From contig NZ_ML660019.1 of the NCBI RefSeq assembly GCF_007004645.1, positions 702,437 through 766,436 of the forward strand: a stretch of DNA of 64,000 bases, given 5' to 3'. Made by a program: the position numbers and the translations under genes. Source of the DNA: Aliiroseovarius halocynthiae. Its GTDB lineage: Bacteria; Pseudomonadota; Alphaproteobacteria; Rhodobacterales; Rhodobacteraceae. This document shows positions 34,184 through 44,534 of the stretch, one piece after another. The notes under the pieces are model-generated. The model worked only from the letters and a program-made list of their open reading frames with translations, was not told where the DNA came from and searched no databases. The number at the start of each line of letters is the position of its first letter. Positions within the stretch are counted from its first letter, which is position 1.

Positions 34184-34979
34184 ACGTCTCGGTTAGTGCA
34201 TCGATCTGGACTGGTCCAAGTGTCGTCAGGATCGATTGCAGATCCGCGCGCACTTGAAGCTCGGGGCACAGCGCTTCGACGGGAAGGTCCGGCAGGCGCA
34301 GGGCAATTCGCCGCCATTCGTGCAGTAAAACCAAGCGGAGGGCGGTGCGGTCTAGGACGGGTAACCTGGGCAGTGTGCCTTGGTTTAGTCGTGAAATTGC
34401 AATTTGCAACTGTGCGATATCATTGCGCAACTTTGCAGGGGCCAGCCGTTGCGTGACCCAATCTGGCAGACGCATCTGCGAGTCTGATAGGTGCAGCGCA
34501 TCGCCTATGGTTTGCGGCGCTTTCTCGCCAAGGAAAACGCCGGGCAGCACCTCGCTAAAGCCCTCGGCAATCAGGGCAACGAAACGCCCATCATCTTCGG
34601 TGTGTGGGGGCAGGGCGACCAAGTGCCAGCGATCCGGGGCTGTACGGGCAGGGCCGTAGATGCGGTCGGCGACGGATCGGGTTTGACCTAAACCGTTTTC
34701 AGACAAGCGATATACCGATCGCCGTCCATGTCGAGTGCTGTCAATCCAGCCATCTTTGCGCAGGCGGTGCAATGCGACGCGGGTGGCTTCGGGGCGGATC
34801 CCAATCGCGGACATGATCTTTCCCAACGCCTGACCGGAAACGCCTGGCGCATTTGCATCCGGCGTTCCCGTCATCGTCAGATCCCCCATCAACGTGATGA
34901 TCACCGACCACACGCGCAGATCGCTGCTGTCGCGCAAAAGCGCCAGCGTGTCTGTCAGCGGGTCAGTGTGGGGCATCAT
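34182..34979 (-). CDS. paaX: PaaX family transcriptional repressor of phenylacetate catabolism
   Basis: 265-residue GntR-like PaaX regulator, normally released from DNA by phenylacetyl-CoA. N-terminal winged helix (SAIGIRPEATRVALHRLRKDGW near residues 58-80) and the PaaX C-terminal domain. Start ATG at 34979 with GAGG overlapping the paaZ stop, so it is the last gene of the operon it probably regulates. Confidence 0.9.
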   Translation of the reverse strand: MMPHTDPLTDTLALLRDSSDLRVWSVIITLMGDLTMTGTPDANAPGVSGQALGKIMSAIGIRPEATRVALHRLRKDGWIDSTRHGRRSVYRLSENGLGQTRSVADRIYGPARTAPDRWHLVALPPHTEDDGRFVALIAEGFSEVLPGVFLGEKAPQTIGDALHLSDSQMRLPDWVTQRLAPAKLRNDIAQLQIAISRLNQGTLPRLPVLDRTALRLVLLHEWRRIALRLPDLPVEALCPELQVRADLQSILTTLGPVQIDALTET

Positions 34980-34983
34980 GTCC

Positions 34984-37011
34984 TCAATAGGCGTTCATCG
35001 TCAGCAATTCGTACTCGGCGACCAGATCGTCATCCTGATTGGTCAGGGTGACATGCCAGCGCACTTCGCCGTATTCGTCGGTCCTGCGGGTTTTGGCCTT
35101 CACGGTCAAGCGCACTTTCATGCTGTCCCCGGCCTCGACCGGCTTCATGAAGCGCAGGTTGTCAAGGCCGGTGTTGGCCAGAACAGGGCCTTCGTTGGGT
35201 TCGACAAACAGACCAGCGGCGAAGGACAGCAGCAGATAGCCATGTGCCACGCGTTCCGGGAAGAACGGGTTCCGTTTCGCGGCTTCGCTGTCCATATGCG
35301 CATAGAATGTGTCACCGGTGAAGTGGGCGAACTTCTCGATATCCGCCAAAGTGACTTTGCGCGATTTGGTGTGCAGCGTCTCACCGATCGACAGCTCGCC
35401 ATATTTGCGGGTGAACGGGTGGGCCGGGCCGGTGATCTCGGTGGATCCGGGCACCCAGCGCCCACAGATCGAGGTCAGGATGTCCGGGCTGCCCTGAATG
35501 GCGGTGCGCTGCATATAGTGCAACACGCCACGCACGCCGCCCATTTCCTCGCCGCCGCCAGCACGACCGGGGCCGCCATGCACCATGTGGGGCAGGGGCG
35601 ATCCGTGGCCGGTCGATTCCTTCATCGAGGTGGCGTTGTTGAAGTAAAGCCGCCCGTGGAAGGCACCCGCGCCCATGGCCACGTCGCGGGCCACGTCGCC
35701 AGATCCGGTGATGACCGAGGCGACCAACGAGCCTTCGCCCTTGTTCGCAAGTTCGATCGCATGGGCGATGTCGCGGTAACCCATGATGGTCGAGACGGGG
35801 CCGAACGCCTCGCATTCGTGTACGATGGTCGCGGTGTCTGGGGTTTCGCAATGGAACAGCATTGGCTTCACGAAGGCGCCCGCATCCACGTCCCCAGCGA
35901 AGTCATTGTCGTCCGGGTTGCCGTAGACCAGCTTGCTTTCCGACCCGATGGCCGCTGCTTTTTCCAGCACGTCGACTTTCTGCCCAGCCGAGACCAGAGC
36001 GCCCATGCGCACACCGTCCGCGCGCGGGTCACCGATCACGGTTTTGTCCAGACGGGCCGACAGCGCCTCGATTACATTCTGGACCTGATCTTCTGGCGCG
36101 ATGATACGGCGGATGGCAGTACATTTCTGACCGGCCTTCGTCGTCATCTCGCGGTGTACTTCTTTGATGAAGAGGTCAAATTCCGCGGTGCTGGGTGTGA
36201 CGTCCGGGCCCAAAATTGACGCGTTCAGACTGTCCTGTTCGGCGACAAAGCGGACCGAGTTTTTCAGGATGTTCGGGTTCGATCGCAGCATCGACGCGGT
36301 CTGAGCAGACCCAGTGAAGCTGACGATATCCTGCGGACCCAGACGGTCCAAAAGGTCGCCCGTGCCACCGGAAATCAGCTGCAATGCGCCCTCGGGCAGG
36401 ATGCCGCTGTCCAACATGATGCGCACGGCGGCTTCGGTCACATAGGACGTTGCCGTCGCGGGCTTCACGATGGCAGGCACACCGGCCAGAAGCGTCGGGG
36501 CCAGCTTTTCCAGCATGCCCCAGACCGGGAAGTTGAACGCGTTGATGTGGACGGCCACGCCCTGCAGCGGGGTCGCGATGTGCATGCCAAGGAAGGTGCC
36601 GTTGCGCGACAGCTGCTCGATCTCGCCATCGATATAGACTTTACCGTCCGGCATCTCGCGACGGCCTTTTGAGGCGAAGACGAACACGGTGCCCACACCG
36701 CCATCGATGTCGATCATGTGGTCCGATTGCGTGGCCCCAGTGTCGAAGCTGAGGTCGTAAAGCTCTTGTTTGTGCTGACCCAATTCCATTGCCAGTGCTT
36801 TCAGCATCTTGGCACGGTCATGAAAGCCCATCTCGCGCAGGGCAGGGCCGCCTTTATCACGCGCATAGTCGATCATCGCCTGCATATCCAGATCGGCGCC
36901 ACCTGCTTCAGCAAGCGGCAGCCCGGTGATGGCCGAGGCGATGGGGCGGGCATTTGCGCCCGGTGCGATCCATTGACCAGCCGCGAAGCTGGAGACTTTC
37001 ATCAGGGTCAT
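34984..37011 (-). CDS. paaZ: Bifunctional oxepin-CoA hydrolase / 3-oxo-5,6-dehydrosuberyl-CoA semialdehyde dehydrogenase
   Basis: Ring-opening and oxidation steps of the phenylacetyl-CoA pathway. 675 residues: N-terminal aldehyde dehydrogenase domain (about 1-520; [19 protein letters not shown], catalytic Cys in [11 protein letters not shown] near 293) and C-terminal MaoC/hot-dog (R)-hydratase domain (540-675; [29 protein letters not shown]). Start at 37011 with GAGGA; ATG 37002 is an alternative. Confidence 0.95.
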   Translation of the reverse strand: MTLMKVSSFAAGQWIAPGANARPIASAITGLPLAEAGGADLDMQAMIDYARDKGGPALREMGFHDRAKMLKALAMELGQHKQELYDLSFDTGATQSDHMIDIDGGVGTVFVFASKGRREMPDGKVYIDGEIEQLSRNGTFLGMHIATPLQGVAVHINAFNFPVWGMLEKLAPTLLAGVPAIVKPATATSYVTEAAVRIMLDSGILPEGALQLISGGTGDLLDRLGPQDIVSFTGSAQTASMLRSNPNILKNSVRFVAEQDSLNASILGPDVTPSTAEFDLFIKEVHREMTTKAGQKCTAIRRIIAPEDQVQNVIEALSARLDKTVIGDPRADGVRMGALVSAGQKVDVLEKAAAIGSESKLVYGNPDDNDFAGDVDAGAFVKPMLFHCETPDTATIVHECEAFGPVSTIMGYRDIAHAIELANKGEGSLVASVITGSGDVARDVAMGAGAFHGRLYFNNATSMKESTGHGSPLPHMVHGGPGRAGGGEEMGGVRGVLHYMQRTAIQGSPDILTSICGRWVPGSTEITGPAHPFTRKYGELSIGETLHTKSRKVTLADIEKFAHFTGDTFYAHMDSEAAKRNPFFPERVAHGYLLLSFAAGLFVEPNEGPVLANTGLDNLRFMKPVEAGDSMKVRLTVKAKTRRTDEYGEVRWHVTLTNQDDDLVAEYELLTMNAY

Positions 37012-37047
37012 GCTCTGTCCTCTGTTCGTATTCGGGTGGGCGGGCGC

Positions 37048-37806
37048 TTACGGCGCGCTCAGCCCCAGTTTGTCCAAGGTGGTGGCTGCCGCCGCTTCCC
37101 ATTCCTCGCGCAGTTCCGCGTTGGTGGAATGGCGTAGGCCGAAGGCTTGCAGCTGGCTGGCGCGGGTCGACACATCATTGCCGAAGCTTGCCGCCACACG
37201 GGGCCACCAATAGTCGACGCTGGCTTGCAGGTCGGCTTTGTTGGTGCCGGTTTCGACCAACCGTTCAATGCCTTCGGCGGCCAGTTCGGCGTGACGAGCT
37301 TCGACCGGGCTGACAGCGCGGAAGGCTTCGGCCAATGGGGCATAAGAGACGCGCTTGAACTCGCTCATCTGCACGCCCACGGCCAGACCCATCAGAAGGT
37401 TCATGACCACGGCATCCGACCAGCCCTGCATCGGGTAGTTGAAGACCGACAGGCGCATATCCGTGTCGGTGCGCGAGGTGCCGATATCGGCGTCACGTTC
37501 CAGACGATCGGTCCACGGATGGTGGTTGGCGTAACGCGCGGTGTTGGCGCCGAAATCGCCCATGATCGACAGAACCTTGTCGGCATTGTCGGTCTTTTCC
37601 AGCACGATCTTGGCCGCCGCGATGCGCTCTTTGATGCCCGGGCCATCATTGATGATGTCGGCAAAGCCTGCAGCCCCTGCCAGCGCGCTGTCCACAAAGG
37701 TGGCCATCAGACGCATCAGCTCGGCGCGATAACGCGCGGGGACGTTTTCGGGGTTGGTCAGGACACCGCCCTGCGCCAGATAATCGGTGATGCTCATCTC
37801 TGACAT
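37048..37806 (-). CDS. PaaA/PaaC-like phenylacetic acid catabolic family protein
   Basis: 252-residue helical protein of the PaaA/PaaC ferritin-like family, lying between paaE and paaZ. It has the motif EARHAELAAEGIERL near residue 170 and a conserved-looking N-terminus (ITDYLAQGGVL). It is additional to the standard PaaA and PaaC subunits also encoded here. Whether it binds a di-iron centre or assists the epoxidase is unknown. Confidence 0.78.
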   Translation of the reverse strand: MSEMSITDYLAQGGVLTNPENVPARYRAELMRLMATFVDSALAGAAGFADIINDGPGIKERIAAAKIVLEKTDNADKVLSIMGDFGANTARYANHHPWTDRLERDADIGTSRTDTDMRLSVFNYPMQGWSDAVVMNLLMGLAVGVQMSEFKRVSYAPLAEAFRAVSPVEARHAELAAEGIERLVETGTNKADLQASVDYWWPRVAASFGNDVSTRASQLQAFGLRHSTNAELREEWEAAAATTLDKLGLSAP

Positions 37807-37817
37807 GGGGGGGCTCC

Positions 37818-38882
37818 TTATTGATCGAAATCGACGACGACTTTGCCCGAGCGGACATAGGATTGGCAGGAAAGGACATAGCCTTTCTCGACCTCGTAAT
37901 CTTCCAGCGCGTGGTTGGTGATCATGTCCACGTCGCCTTCCAGAACCTTACAGCGGCAGGTCGAACAAACGCCGGCCTTACAGGCGTATGGCGCGTCCAT
38001 GTCGTTGGCCAAAGCCGCGTCCAGGATCGACGTTTCGCCGTCCATTGTGATGGTGCGGCTGGCGCCGTCCATGGCGATCACAGCCTCGATGCCATCACCG
38101 CTCGCCGCTGTTTTGCTGGCGGCTTTTTTGGCCGCGCGGCCCGGCTGGCTTGATGCAAACAGTTCAAACTTGATCTGCGCATCGTCCAACCCGTGATCGC
38201 GCAGCGCCTTGGCGATCCCCAACATCATCGGCTCGGGACCACAGATGAACGCTGTGTCGACGGATTTGATGTCGATCCAGTTCTTGAACAGAGCGGCACA
38301 TTTCGCCTCGTCCACCAGACCGGTGAACAGGTCAATCTCCTGCGCGTCGCTTTCAAGGATATGGATCACGTTGAAGCGGCCCAAATAGCGGTTCTTCAGG
38401 TCTTCCAGTTCCTCGCGGAACATGATCGTGGTCACGGCCTTATTGGCGTAGACCAGTGTGAATTCAGACTGCGGCTCGCGTGCCAGCGTGGTCTTGATGA
38501 TCGACAGAACCGGCGTAATGCCCGACCCACCGGCAAAGCCCAGATAGTGGCGGTTGGTGGCCGCATCCAAGGGCACGTGGAAGTTGCCCATGGGGGGCAT
38601 GGCTTCGATCATCGCGCCTTGGGCCAGCTCTTCATTGGCCCAAGTCGAAAACGCACCGCCGTCGACACGTTTGATGCCCACCTGCAGCTTGCCATCATCC
38701 AGACCCGAACAGATCGAGTAGGAGCGGCGCAGTTCTTGCCCGTCAAAGTCGCGACGGAAGGTGATGTATTGGCCTTGGGTGAAGTCAAAGGCCTCGGGGT
38801 CGTCAGGCGTGAGCGTCACCACCACCGCATCGCGGATGGTTTTCTGAATGTCGGTCACGGTAAGGCTGTAGAAGCGCGCCAT
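37818..38882 (-). CDS. paaE: 1,2-phenylacetyl-CoA epoxidase reductase subunit PaaE
   Basis: Electron-transfer subunit of the PaaABC(D)E epoxidase. 354 residues: FAD domain (RRSYSICS), NAD(P) domain (YLGFAGGSGITPVLSIIK) and C-terminal plant-type [2Fe-2S] domain with Cys ligands in CKAGVCSTCRCKV and a fourth in LSCQ. A 45-residue linker rich in Ala/Lys separates the NAD and ferredoxin parts. RBS GGAG. Confidence 0.95.
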   Translation of the reverse strand: MARFYSLTVTDIQKTIRDAVVVTLTPDDPEAFDFTQGQYITFRRDFDGQELRRSYSICSGLDDGKLQVGIKRVDGGAFSTWANEELAQGAMIEAMPPMGNFHVPLDAATNRHYLGFAGGSGITPVLSIIKTTLAREPQSEFTLVYANKAVTTIMFREELEDLKNRYLGRFNVIHILESDAQEIDLFTGLVDEAKCAALFKNWIDIKSVDTAFICGPEPMMLGIAKALRDHGLDDAQIKFELFASSQPGRAAKKAASKTAASGDGIEAVIAMDGASRTITMDGETSILDAALANDMDAPYACKAGVCSTCRCKVLEGDVDMITNHALEDYEVEKGYVLSCQSYVRSGKVVVDFDQ

Positions 38883-38891
38883 GGGTGTCTC

Positions 38892-39353
38892 CTAGATGCA
38901 CTTGAAGTAATCAAAGGGTTCAAGGCAGTCGCGGCATCGCCAGAGCGCCTTGCATGGGGTCGAGCCGAATTGGCTGGTGCGTTCCAGATCGTGGCCGCCG
39001 CAATTGGGGCAGCGATCGGGTTCACCTTTGGGCGAGGGCGGGGCGATGCCGTATTCTTCAAGCTTCGCTTTGCCCTTCTCCGTCAGCCAATCGGTGGTCC
39101 ACGGAGGGGACAGTTGCTGTGTCAGGGTCAGCTTTTCGATCCCGCGGTCGCGCAACGCGGTTTCGATGTCGATGTTGATGATCGAGGTGGCCGGGCAGCC
39201 GGAATAGGTGGGGGTGACGGCGACATTCAGCATGTCGCCTTCCCACCGAACATCCCGGATGATGCCCAGATCAACTAACGAGATCACGGGGATCTCGGGG
39301 TCGGGCACCTGATCCAGCCAATCCCAGATCGTATCAACAGTCGGCTGATCCAT
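38892..39353 (-). CDS. paaD: Phenylacetyl-CoA epoxidase assembly protein PaaD
   Basis: 153-residue MIP18/SufT-like protein involved in maturation of the epoxidase iron centres. N-terminal DUF59 domain (VPDPEIPVISLVDLGIIRDV) and a C-terminal zinc-ribbon-like CPNCGG...CKALWRCRDC. Lies between paaC (one-base gap) and paaE. Confidence 0.94.
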   Translation of the reverse strand: MDQPTVDTIWDWLDQVPDPEIPVISLVDLGIIRDVRWEGDMLNVAVTPTYSGCPATSIINIDIETALRDRGIEKLTLTQQLSPPWTTDWLTEKGKAKLEEYGIAPPSPKGEPDRCPNCGGHDLERTSQFGSTPCKALWRCRDCLEPFDYFKCI

Positions 39354-39354
39354 C

Positions 39355-40116
39355 TTACCAGGTCGCGCCCGGATAGGCGCGCTGCAACCATTGCATGCTG
39401 GTCAGAAGGTGGCCCAGATGCTCGGTGTGCATATACCCGGTGCGTCCGCCTTTGTGGTGGAACACGTCGGTGGGCACCGTCAGCGTGGCTTGGTTCAGAA
39501 CTTTGCCAACGAAGGCGTCATATTCTTCGCGCAACCCAGCCGGATCCGGCGCGATGCCAGCTGCGACCATGGCTGCGTCGACCTCGTCGCCGTCAAACAT
39601 CTCGCCCACATAGGGCCAAAGGTAATCAAGTGCTGCCTGCATCCGCTTGTGGCTTTCCTCGGTGCCATCACCCAGTCCGACCACCGTGTCGCCGGAGCGT
39701 TCCACGTGATAGGCCACTTCTTTGGACGCCTTGGCCGCGATCTCGGCGACGCGGGCGTCGGAGGAGGTCATCAAACGGCCCAGCATGATCGAGGACCACG
39801 CGTCATAAAGGAACTGACGCATCAGGGTCTGGCCGAAATCGCCATTTGGCAGTTCGACCAACAACACGTTGCGGAAATCCCAGGCGTCGCGCAGGAAAGC
39901 CAGATCGTCCGCTGAACGGGCTTTGCCTTCAACTTCGCCTGCAAGACCCAGCCAGAACTGTGTCTGGCCGATCAAGTCCAACGCGGTGTTTGCCAGCGCG
40001 ATGTCTTCCTCTAACACTGGCGACAGTCCGCACCATTCGCTAACGCGGTGGCCAAGGATCAGGCTGTTGTCGCCCATCCTCAGCAGGAATTCGAAAAGAG
40101 CTTTTTGGTCTGCCAT
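39355..40116 (-). CDS. paaC: Phenylacetyl-CoA epoxidase structural subunit PaaC
   Basis: 253-residue non-catalytic ferritin-like partner of PaaA. Start ATG at 40116 overlaps the paaB stop (TGATG); an adjacent GTG at 40119 is possible. Typical features are LRMGDNSLILGHRVSEWCG near the N-terminus and KEVAYHVERSGDTVVGLGDG in the middle. Confidence 0.94.
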   Translation of the reverse strand: MADQKALFEFLLRMGDNSLILGHRVSEWCGLSPVLEEDIALANTALDLIGQTQFWLGLAGEVEGKARSADDLAFLRDAWDFRNVLLVELPNGDFGQTLMRQFLYDAWSSIMLGRLMTSSDARVAEIAAKASKEVAYHVERSGDTVVGLGDGTEESHKRMQAALDYLWPYVGEMFDGDEVDAAMVAAGIAPDPAGLREEYDAFVGKVLNQATLTVPTDVFHHKGGRTGYMHTEHLGHLLTSMQWLQRAYPGATW

Positions 40117-40400
40117 CACATGTGCCCCACTTCGTCAGGAATGTCGAAGAAGGTCGGGTGACGATAAACCTTCGAGTTCGAGGGCTCGTACAGCGGACCT
40201 TTTTCTTCCGGGGAAGAGGCGGCGATGTGTTGGGCTTCGACCACCCAAAGCGACACGCCTTCGTTGCGGCGGGTATAGACATCGCGCGCGTTCTTGATCG
40301 CCATTTCAGCGTCAGGCGCGTGCAGGCTGCCCACGTGACGGTGGCTCAGACCATGCTGGCCGCGGATGAATACTTCCCAAAGGGGCCATTCTTTCGACAT
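40116..40400 (-). CDS. paaB: Phenylacetyl-CoA epoxidase subunit PaaB
   Basis: 94-residue small subunit. N-terminal WPLWEVFIRGQHGLSHRHVG and NARDVYTRRNEGVSLWVV are characteristic of PaaB. ATG at 40400 with GGAGA upstream; a longer in-frame extension runs inside paaA and is discounted. Confidence 0.95.
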   Translation of the reverse strand: MSKEWPLWEVFIRGQHGLSHRHVGSLHAPDAEMAIKNARDVYTRRNEGVSLWVVEAQHIAASSPEEKGPLYEPSNSKVYRHPTFFDIPDEVGHM

Positions 40401-40411
40401 GTGATCTCTCC

Positions 40412-41404
40412 TTATTCGGCGGCTGTACGTGCTGCGGATTTCTTGCGGCCATGGGCCAGAAGACCGTCGCGCACCCATGCGCCGTCTTCCCAAGCGTTTA
40501 CACGTGCTTCCATGCGTTCGACGTTGCAGGGGCCTTTGCCCTTGATGACGTTGAAGAACTCGGCCCAATCTGGTTCCGAGAAATCGTGGGCGCCACGTTC
40601 CTCGTTCCATTTCAGGTTTTCGTCCGGAATGGTCAGGCCAAGGTATTTCGCCTGCGGAACGGTCTGGTCAACAAAGCGCTGACGCAGTTCGTCATTGGTG
40701 TCGATCTTGATCTTCCAAGCCAGCGACTGTGCCGAATGCACACTGTCTTTGTCTGATGGGCCGAACATCATCAGGGACGGATACCAGAAGCGGTTCAGCG
40801 CATCCTGTGCCATACGGCGCTGCGCTTCACTGCCTTCGGCCATCTTCATCATGATGTCGTAGCCTTGGCGCTGGTGGAAGCTTTCTTCCTTACAGATGCG
40901 GATCATCGCGCGCGAATACGGCCCATAGGATGTCCGCTGCAGTGGAACCTGGTTCATGATCGCCGCGCCATCAACCAGCCAGCCAACCGCGCCGATATCG
41001 GCCCAGTTCAGCGTGGGGTAGTTGAAGATCGACGAATACTTCATGCGGCCGGACAGCAGTTCCTCGGTCAGCTCATCGCGGCTGACACCCAGCGTTTCGG
41101 CAGCGCAATAGAGGTACAGCCCGTGGCCAGCCTCGTCCTGTACTTTCGCCAGCAGGATCGCCTTGCGCTCTAACGTGGGCGCGCGGGTGATCCAGTTGCC
41201 TTCCGGCAGCTGGCCAACGATTTCCGAGTGCGCGTGCTGACCGATCTGACGGATCAGCGTGGCGCGATAGTCGTCCGGCATCCAATCCTTGGGTTCGATC
41301 TTTTCATCGCGGTCCACGCGATCTTGAAAATTCCGTTCCTCGTCAGACATTTCCTCGCGGGTCTTCACGCCAGTGCCTGCGGTTTTCACCAATTGAGCAT
41401 ACAT
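40412..41404 (-). CDS. paaA: Phenylacetyl-CoA epoxidase catalytic subunit PaaA
   Basis: Di-iron oxygenase subunit that epoxidises the aromatic ring of phenylacetyl-CoA. 330 residues. Iron ligands are expected in [13 protein letters not shown] (E-x-x-H) and [13 protein letters not shown] (E-x-x-H) near residues 100 and 190, both present. Start ATG at 41404 (MYAQLVK); the longer frame upstream overlaps the thiolase gene. Confidence 0.96.
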   Translation of the reverse strand: MYAQLVKTAGTGVKTREEMSDEERNFQDRVDRDEKIEPKDWMPDDYRATLIRQIGQHAHSEIVGQLPEGNWITRAPTLERKAILLAKVQDEAGHGLYLYCAAETLGVSRDELTEELLSGRMKYSSIFNYPTLNWADIGAVGWLVDGAAIMNQVPLQRTSYGPYSRAMIRICKEESFHQRQGYDIMMKMAEGSEAQRRMAQDALNRFWYPSLMMFGPSDKDSVHSAQSLAWKIKIDTNDELRQRFVDQTVPQAKYLGLTIPDENLKWNEERGAHDFSEPDWAEFFNVIKGKGPCNVERMEARVNAWEDGAWVRDGLLAHGRKKSAARTAAE

Positions 41405-41406
41405 GG

Positions 41407-42609
41407 TCAGATCCTTTCCAGAATAAGGGCAACACCCTGTCCGACACCCACGCACATGGTGCACAGCGCATAGCGCCCACCTGTGCGTTGAAGTTGATAC
41501 GCGGCGGTCAGCACAAGGCGCGCGCCGGACATGCCCAGCGGGTGGCCCAGTGCAATTGCACCGCCGTTCGGGTTCACGCGCGGATCATCATCCGCGACAC
41601 CCAGTTCGCGCAGCGTGGCAAGCCCTTGGCTTGCGAACGCTTCGTTCAGTTCTATCACATCGATCTGGTCGATGGTCAGCCCGGCTTTGTCCAGCGCTTT
41701 GCGGCTGGCGGGGACGGGGCCGATGCCCATGACGCGGGGCGCAACACCTGCTGCCTGCATGGCGACCACGCGGGCCATCGGTTTCAGGTTGTTGGCGTTT
41801 GCGGCCGCTTCCGAGGCAATCAACATCGCGGCCGCGCCATCGTTCACGCCCGAGGCATTGCCTGCGGTAACCGTCAGATCTGGGCCGTTCACGCCGCGCA
41901 GGCCAGACAACTTCTCAGCCGAGGTGCCGGGGCGGGGGTGTTCATCGGTGTCGACCACAACCGGATCGCCTTTGCGCTGCGGGATGGTCACCGGAATGAT
42001 CTCGTCTGCAAACATGCCAGCCTTATGCGCGGCGGCCCAGCGGGCTTGGCTGCGGGCGGCAAACGCGTCTTGGTCTTCGCGACTGACATTATAGTCCTCG
42101 GCCACATTGTCTGCAGTTTGCGGCATTGAATGGGTGCCGTGCAGCTTATCCATTTTCGGGTTCACGAAGCGCCAGCCGATGGTGGTGTCATAGACTGCGT
42201 TGGCGCGTGTGAATGCGTTGGTGGCTTTCGGCATCACGAAGGGCGCGCGGCTCATGCTTTCGACACCGCCTGCGATGCAGAGGTCATAGTCGCCTGCCTT
42301 GATCCCACGCGCGGCCATGCCGACCGCATCCATGCCCGAGGCACACAGGCGGTTAATCGTGGTGCCCGGAACCTCGACCGGCAGACCCGCCAGAAGGGCC
42401 GCCATACGCGCCACGTTGCGGTTGTCTTCGCCTGCCTGGTTGGCCGAGCCATAGATCACGTCATCAATCGACGCCCAGTCCACATCGGGGTTACGCTCTT
42501 TCAAAGCGGCGATGGGAAGTGCTGCAAGGTCGTCAGCGCGAACACTGGACAGTGCTCCGCCATATCGACCGATCGGGGTACGCACTGCGTCGCAGATGAA
42601 AGCTTCCAT
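41407..42609 (-). CDS. paaJ: 3-oxoadipyl-CoA / 3-oxo-5,6-dehydrosuberyl-CoA thiolase
   Basis: Thiolase that releases acetyl-CoA in the last steps of phenylacetate (and possibly beta-ketoadipate) degradation. 400 residues with nucleophilic Cys in [12 protein letters not shown] near 90, His in [16 protein letters not shown] near 357 and Cys in [10 protein letters not shown] near 387. First gene of the leftward paa operon, two bases upstream of paaA; PcaF is the near-equivalent name. Confidence 0.93.
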   Translation of the reverse strand: MEAFICDAVRTPIGRYGGALSSVRADDLAALPIAALKERNPDVDWASIDDVIYGSANQAGEDNRNVARMAALLAGLPVEVPGTTINRLCASGMDAVGMAARGIKAGDYDLCIAGGVESMSRAPFVMPKATNAFTRANAVYDTTIGWRFVNPKMDKLHGTHSMPQTADNVAEDYNVSREDQDAFAARSQARWAAAHKAGMFADEIIPVTIPQRKGDPVVVDTDEHPRPGTSAEKLSGLRGVNGPDLTVTAGNASGVNDGAAAMLIASEAAANANNLKPMARVVAMQAAGVAPRVMGIGPVPASRKALDKAGLTIDQIDVIELNEAFASQGLATLRELGVADDDPRVNPNGGAIALGHPLGMSGARLVLTAAYQLQRTGGRYALCTMCVGVGQGVALILERI

Positions 42610-42703
42610 ATATCCCTCCTGGAAGGTCCAAGCGCAGCACAGGAAGAAAGAGCGGCGGCTTGGAGTATTGCTGACCGTTTGGTCGAATATAGATGGAATT
42701 GCG

Positions 42704-42761
42704 ATTCGTCACAATAGATATGTTACGAGAAGTGCATCTCGCGGCTCTATTCGTAACAATA
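42704..42761. promoter_or_regulatory. Repeated boxes upstream of the paa operon (possible PaaX sites)
   Basis: ATTCGTCACAATA (42704-42716) and ATTCGTAACAATA (42749-42761) are direct repeats 45 bases apart, with an inverted half-site ATGTTACGA between them at 42720-42728. They lie 95-152 bases upstream of the first paa gene. Assignment to PaaX is from position only. Confidence 0.5.
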
Positions 42762-42786
42762 CCTAGGAAAGCGGCGGTTTGGGCGG

Positions 42787-43722
42787 TCAGGAAGCGCCCA
42801 AAAGGGTAAGCCAACCCCAAACGGTGAAAATGGACAGCGCTGTGCCAACCAGAACCGTCGTGGCCGCGACACGTTTGCCCACGCCATAGAGGTTTGCAAA
42901 GACATATGCGTTGATGCCCGGCGCGCTGGCGGCGGTCAGGATGGCGGACCGAAAGGCATCTGTTTCCAGCGAGAATGCGCTGCCTAACCCCCACGTAATC
43001 GCAGGATGCACGACGAGCGAGACGAGGCACAGGAACGCCACAATTTTCAAATCACCCTCGGGGCGATACAGGTACAATACGCCTCCCAATGCAAACAGTG
43101 CAGTCGGCAACGCGGCGCGCCCCACAAGGGACAGGGCCTCGACCAAAACGCCGGGCAGGGGCAGGCCGGTCAGGTTCACGACAAAGCCTGCTGCGATGGC
43201 CAGTACCAGAATATTTCGTGACATCGCGCGCCCGATCTGGCGCAAAGTTTGCAATGGACCAGCCCCTTGCGCGCGTGCGATCTCCATCGCGGTGATGCCG
43301 ACGGCATAACAAAACGGTGCGTGGATCGCGATGATAGCATAGTTTCCAGCCAAGGCGTCAGGACCGAAGGCGCGTTCGGTGATGGGCAGGCCCAGCAGAA
43401 GCGAGTTCGAGAACAGCGAAACAAATCCGATCGCTACCGCATCCGTCCAAGGACGTCCAAACAGGAACCGCGCGGCCAAGAGGCCAGCAAAGAACCCCGC
43501 CAAGGCGCCTGTATAGAAACTAAGAAGTAGCGGTGCGTTGAATTCGGCCTTCAAATCCAGACGGGCAATGGCCAGAAACAATAAACAAGGGATGGCAACG
43601 CTTTGCGCGAATGTCATCAACCCGTCAATTGCGCCGTCAGACAGGATATTGCGCCATCGCACGGCATAGCCAAACCCGACCACTAAAAAAACCGGTAGAA
43701 TGATGTCGATCAGTGCATTCAT
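42787..43722 (-). CDS. AEC family transporter (auxin efflux carrier-like permease)
   Basis: 311-residue membrane protein with about ten helices of the Mem_trans/AEC family (MNALIDIILPVFLVVGFGYAVRW at the start; PGINAYVFANLYGVGKRVAATTVLVG near the end). Substrates of bacterial members are organic acids or malonate in some cases; none can be assigned here. Start overlaps the MBL hydrolase stop by four bases, making it the tail of the operon starting at 49.3 kb. Confidence 0.87.
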   Translation of the reverse strand: MNALIDIILPVFLVVGFGYAVRWRNILSDGAIDGLMTFAQSVAIPCLLFLAIARLDLKAEFNAPLLLSFYTGALAGFFAGLLAARFLFGRPWTDAVAIGFVSLFSNSLLLGLPITERAFGPDALAGNYAIIAIHAPFCYAVGITAMEIARAQGAGPLQTLRQIGRAMSRNILVLAIAAGFVVNLTGLPLPGVLVEALSLVGRAALPTALFALGGVLYLYRPEGDLKIVAFLCLVSLVVHPAITWGLGSAFSLETDAFRSAILTAASAPGINAYVFANLYGVGKRVAATTVLVGTALSIFTVWGWLTLLGAS

Positions 43723-44534
43723 GGATGCTGAATGGGTAAAACCATCCCGTCAAAGGCTGCGATGACATTTCCGGGGGTCTCGGCCTCGACTGTCGCATGG
43801 TCCAGATCGATATGCATGTTGGTCAGGACACCTTGCTTGGCCCCGGTTTGGGAAATCCAGTGGAGCGCATCATCCAGACTGAAATGGGTCGGGTGGGGCG
43901 TGCGGCGCAGGGCGTCGATGACAAAAGTCTCAAGCCCTTGCAGGATGTGGGTCACATCTTCAGGGATTGCACTGACATCAGGCAAATAGGCCAGATCGCC
44001 GATGCGGAACCCAAGCGAGTCCATGTTGCCGTGGCGCACCTTGAACGGGGTCAGTCGGATTCCGCCGCCTGCGCCCCCGATCACCACGTCGCTGTTGATG
44101 GTGTGTAAGTCCAGAATGGGCGGATAGCTTGACCCTTCGGGCTGCACAAATGCATAGCCAAAGCGCGACATCAGTGCGGTTTGCGTGGGGCTGTCGGCCC
44201 AGACGGGAACGCGCTTGCGCATGTTATAGACGATCATCCGCAGGTCATCGATGCCATGCATGTGGTCGGCGTGGCTGTGGGTATAGACCACCGCGTCCAG
44301 CGCGCCGACGTCCGCATCCAGCAGCTGGCTGCGCATGTCAGGCGAGGTATCGATCAGCACGCGGGTCACGCCACCATCGTCGCCAACGCGCGTCACCAGC
44401 GCAGAACAGCGTGTGCGGCGGTTCTTAGGGTTGCCGGGATCGCAATCGCCCCAGTTGCCGCCCAAACGCGGCACTCCTCCCGAGGATCCGCATCCAAGGA
44501 TGGTGAAATGAGTTCCGGGTGACAGCGCATTCAT
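43719..44534 (-). CDS. MBL-fold metallo-hydrolase (PhnP-like)
   Basis: 271-residue metallo-beta-lactamase-fold phosphodiesterase-like enzyme with the metal motif THSHADHMHGIDDLR near residue 80 and an N-terminal FTILGCGSSGGVPRLGG typical of PhnP/RNase Z-related hydrolases. The CxxC zinc site of PhnP is not obvious. Overlaps tatD by four bases; co-transcription with tatD suggests a nucleic acid or nucleotide substrate. Confidence 0.88.
   Translation of the reverse strand: MNALSPGTHFTILGCGSSGGVPRLGGNWGDCDPGNPKNRRTRCSALVTRVGDDGGVTRVLIDTSPDMRSQLLDADVGALDAVVYTHSHADHMHGIDDLRMIVYNMRKRVPVWADSPTQTALMSRFGYAFVQPEGSSYPPILDLHTINSDVVIGGAGGGIRLTPFKVRHGNMDSLGFRIGDLAYLPDVSAIPEDVTHILQGLETFVIDALRRTPHPTHFSLDDALHWISQTGAKQGVLTNMHIDLDHATVEAETPGNVIAAFDGMVLPIQHP

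Noticed and set aside
34894-36219. 441-codon open frame opposite paaZ
   Set aside because: Antisense shadow overlapping paaZ and paaX; no ribosome site and no family features.
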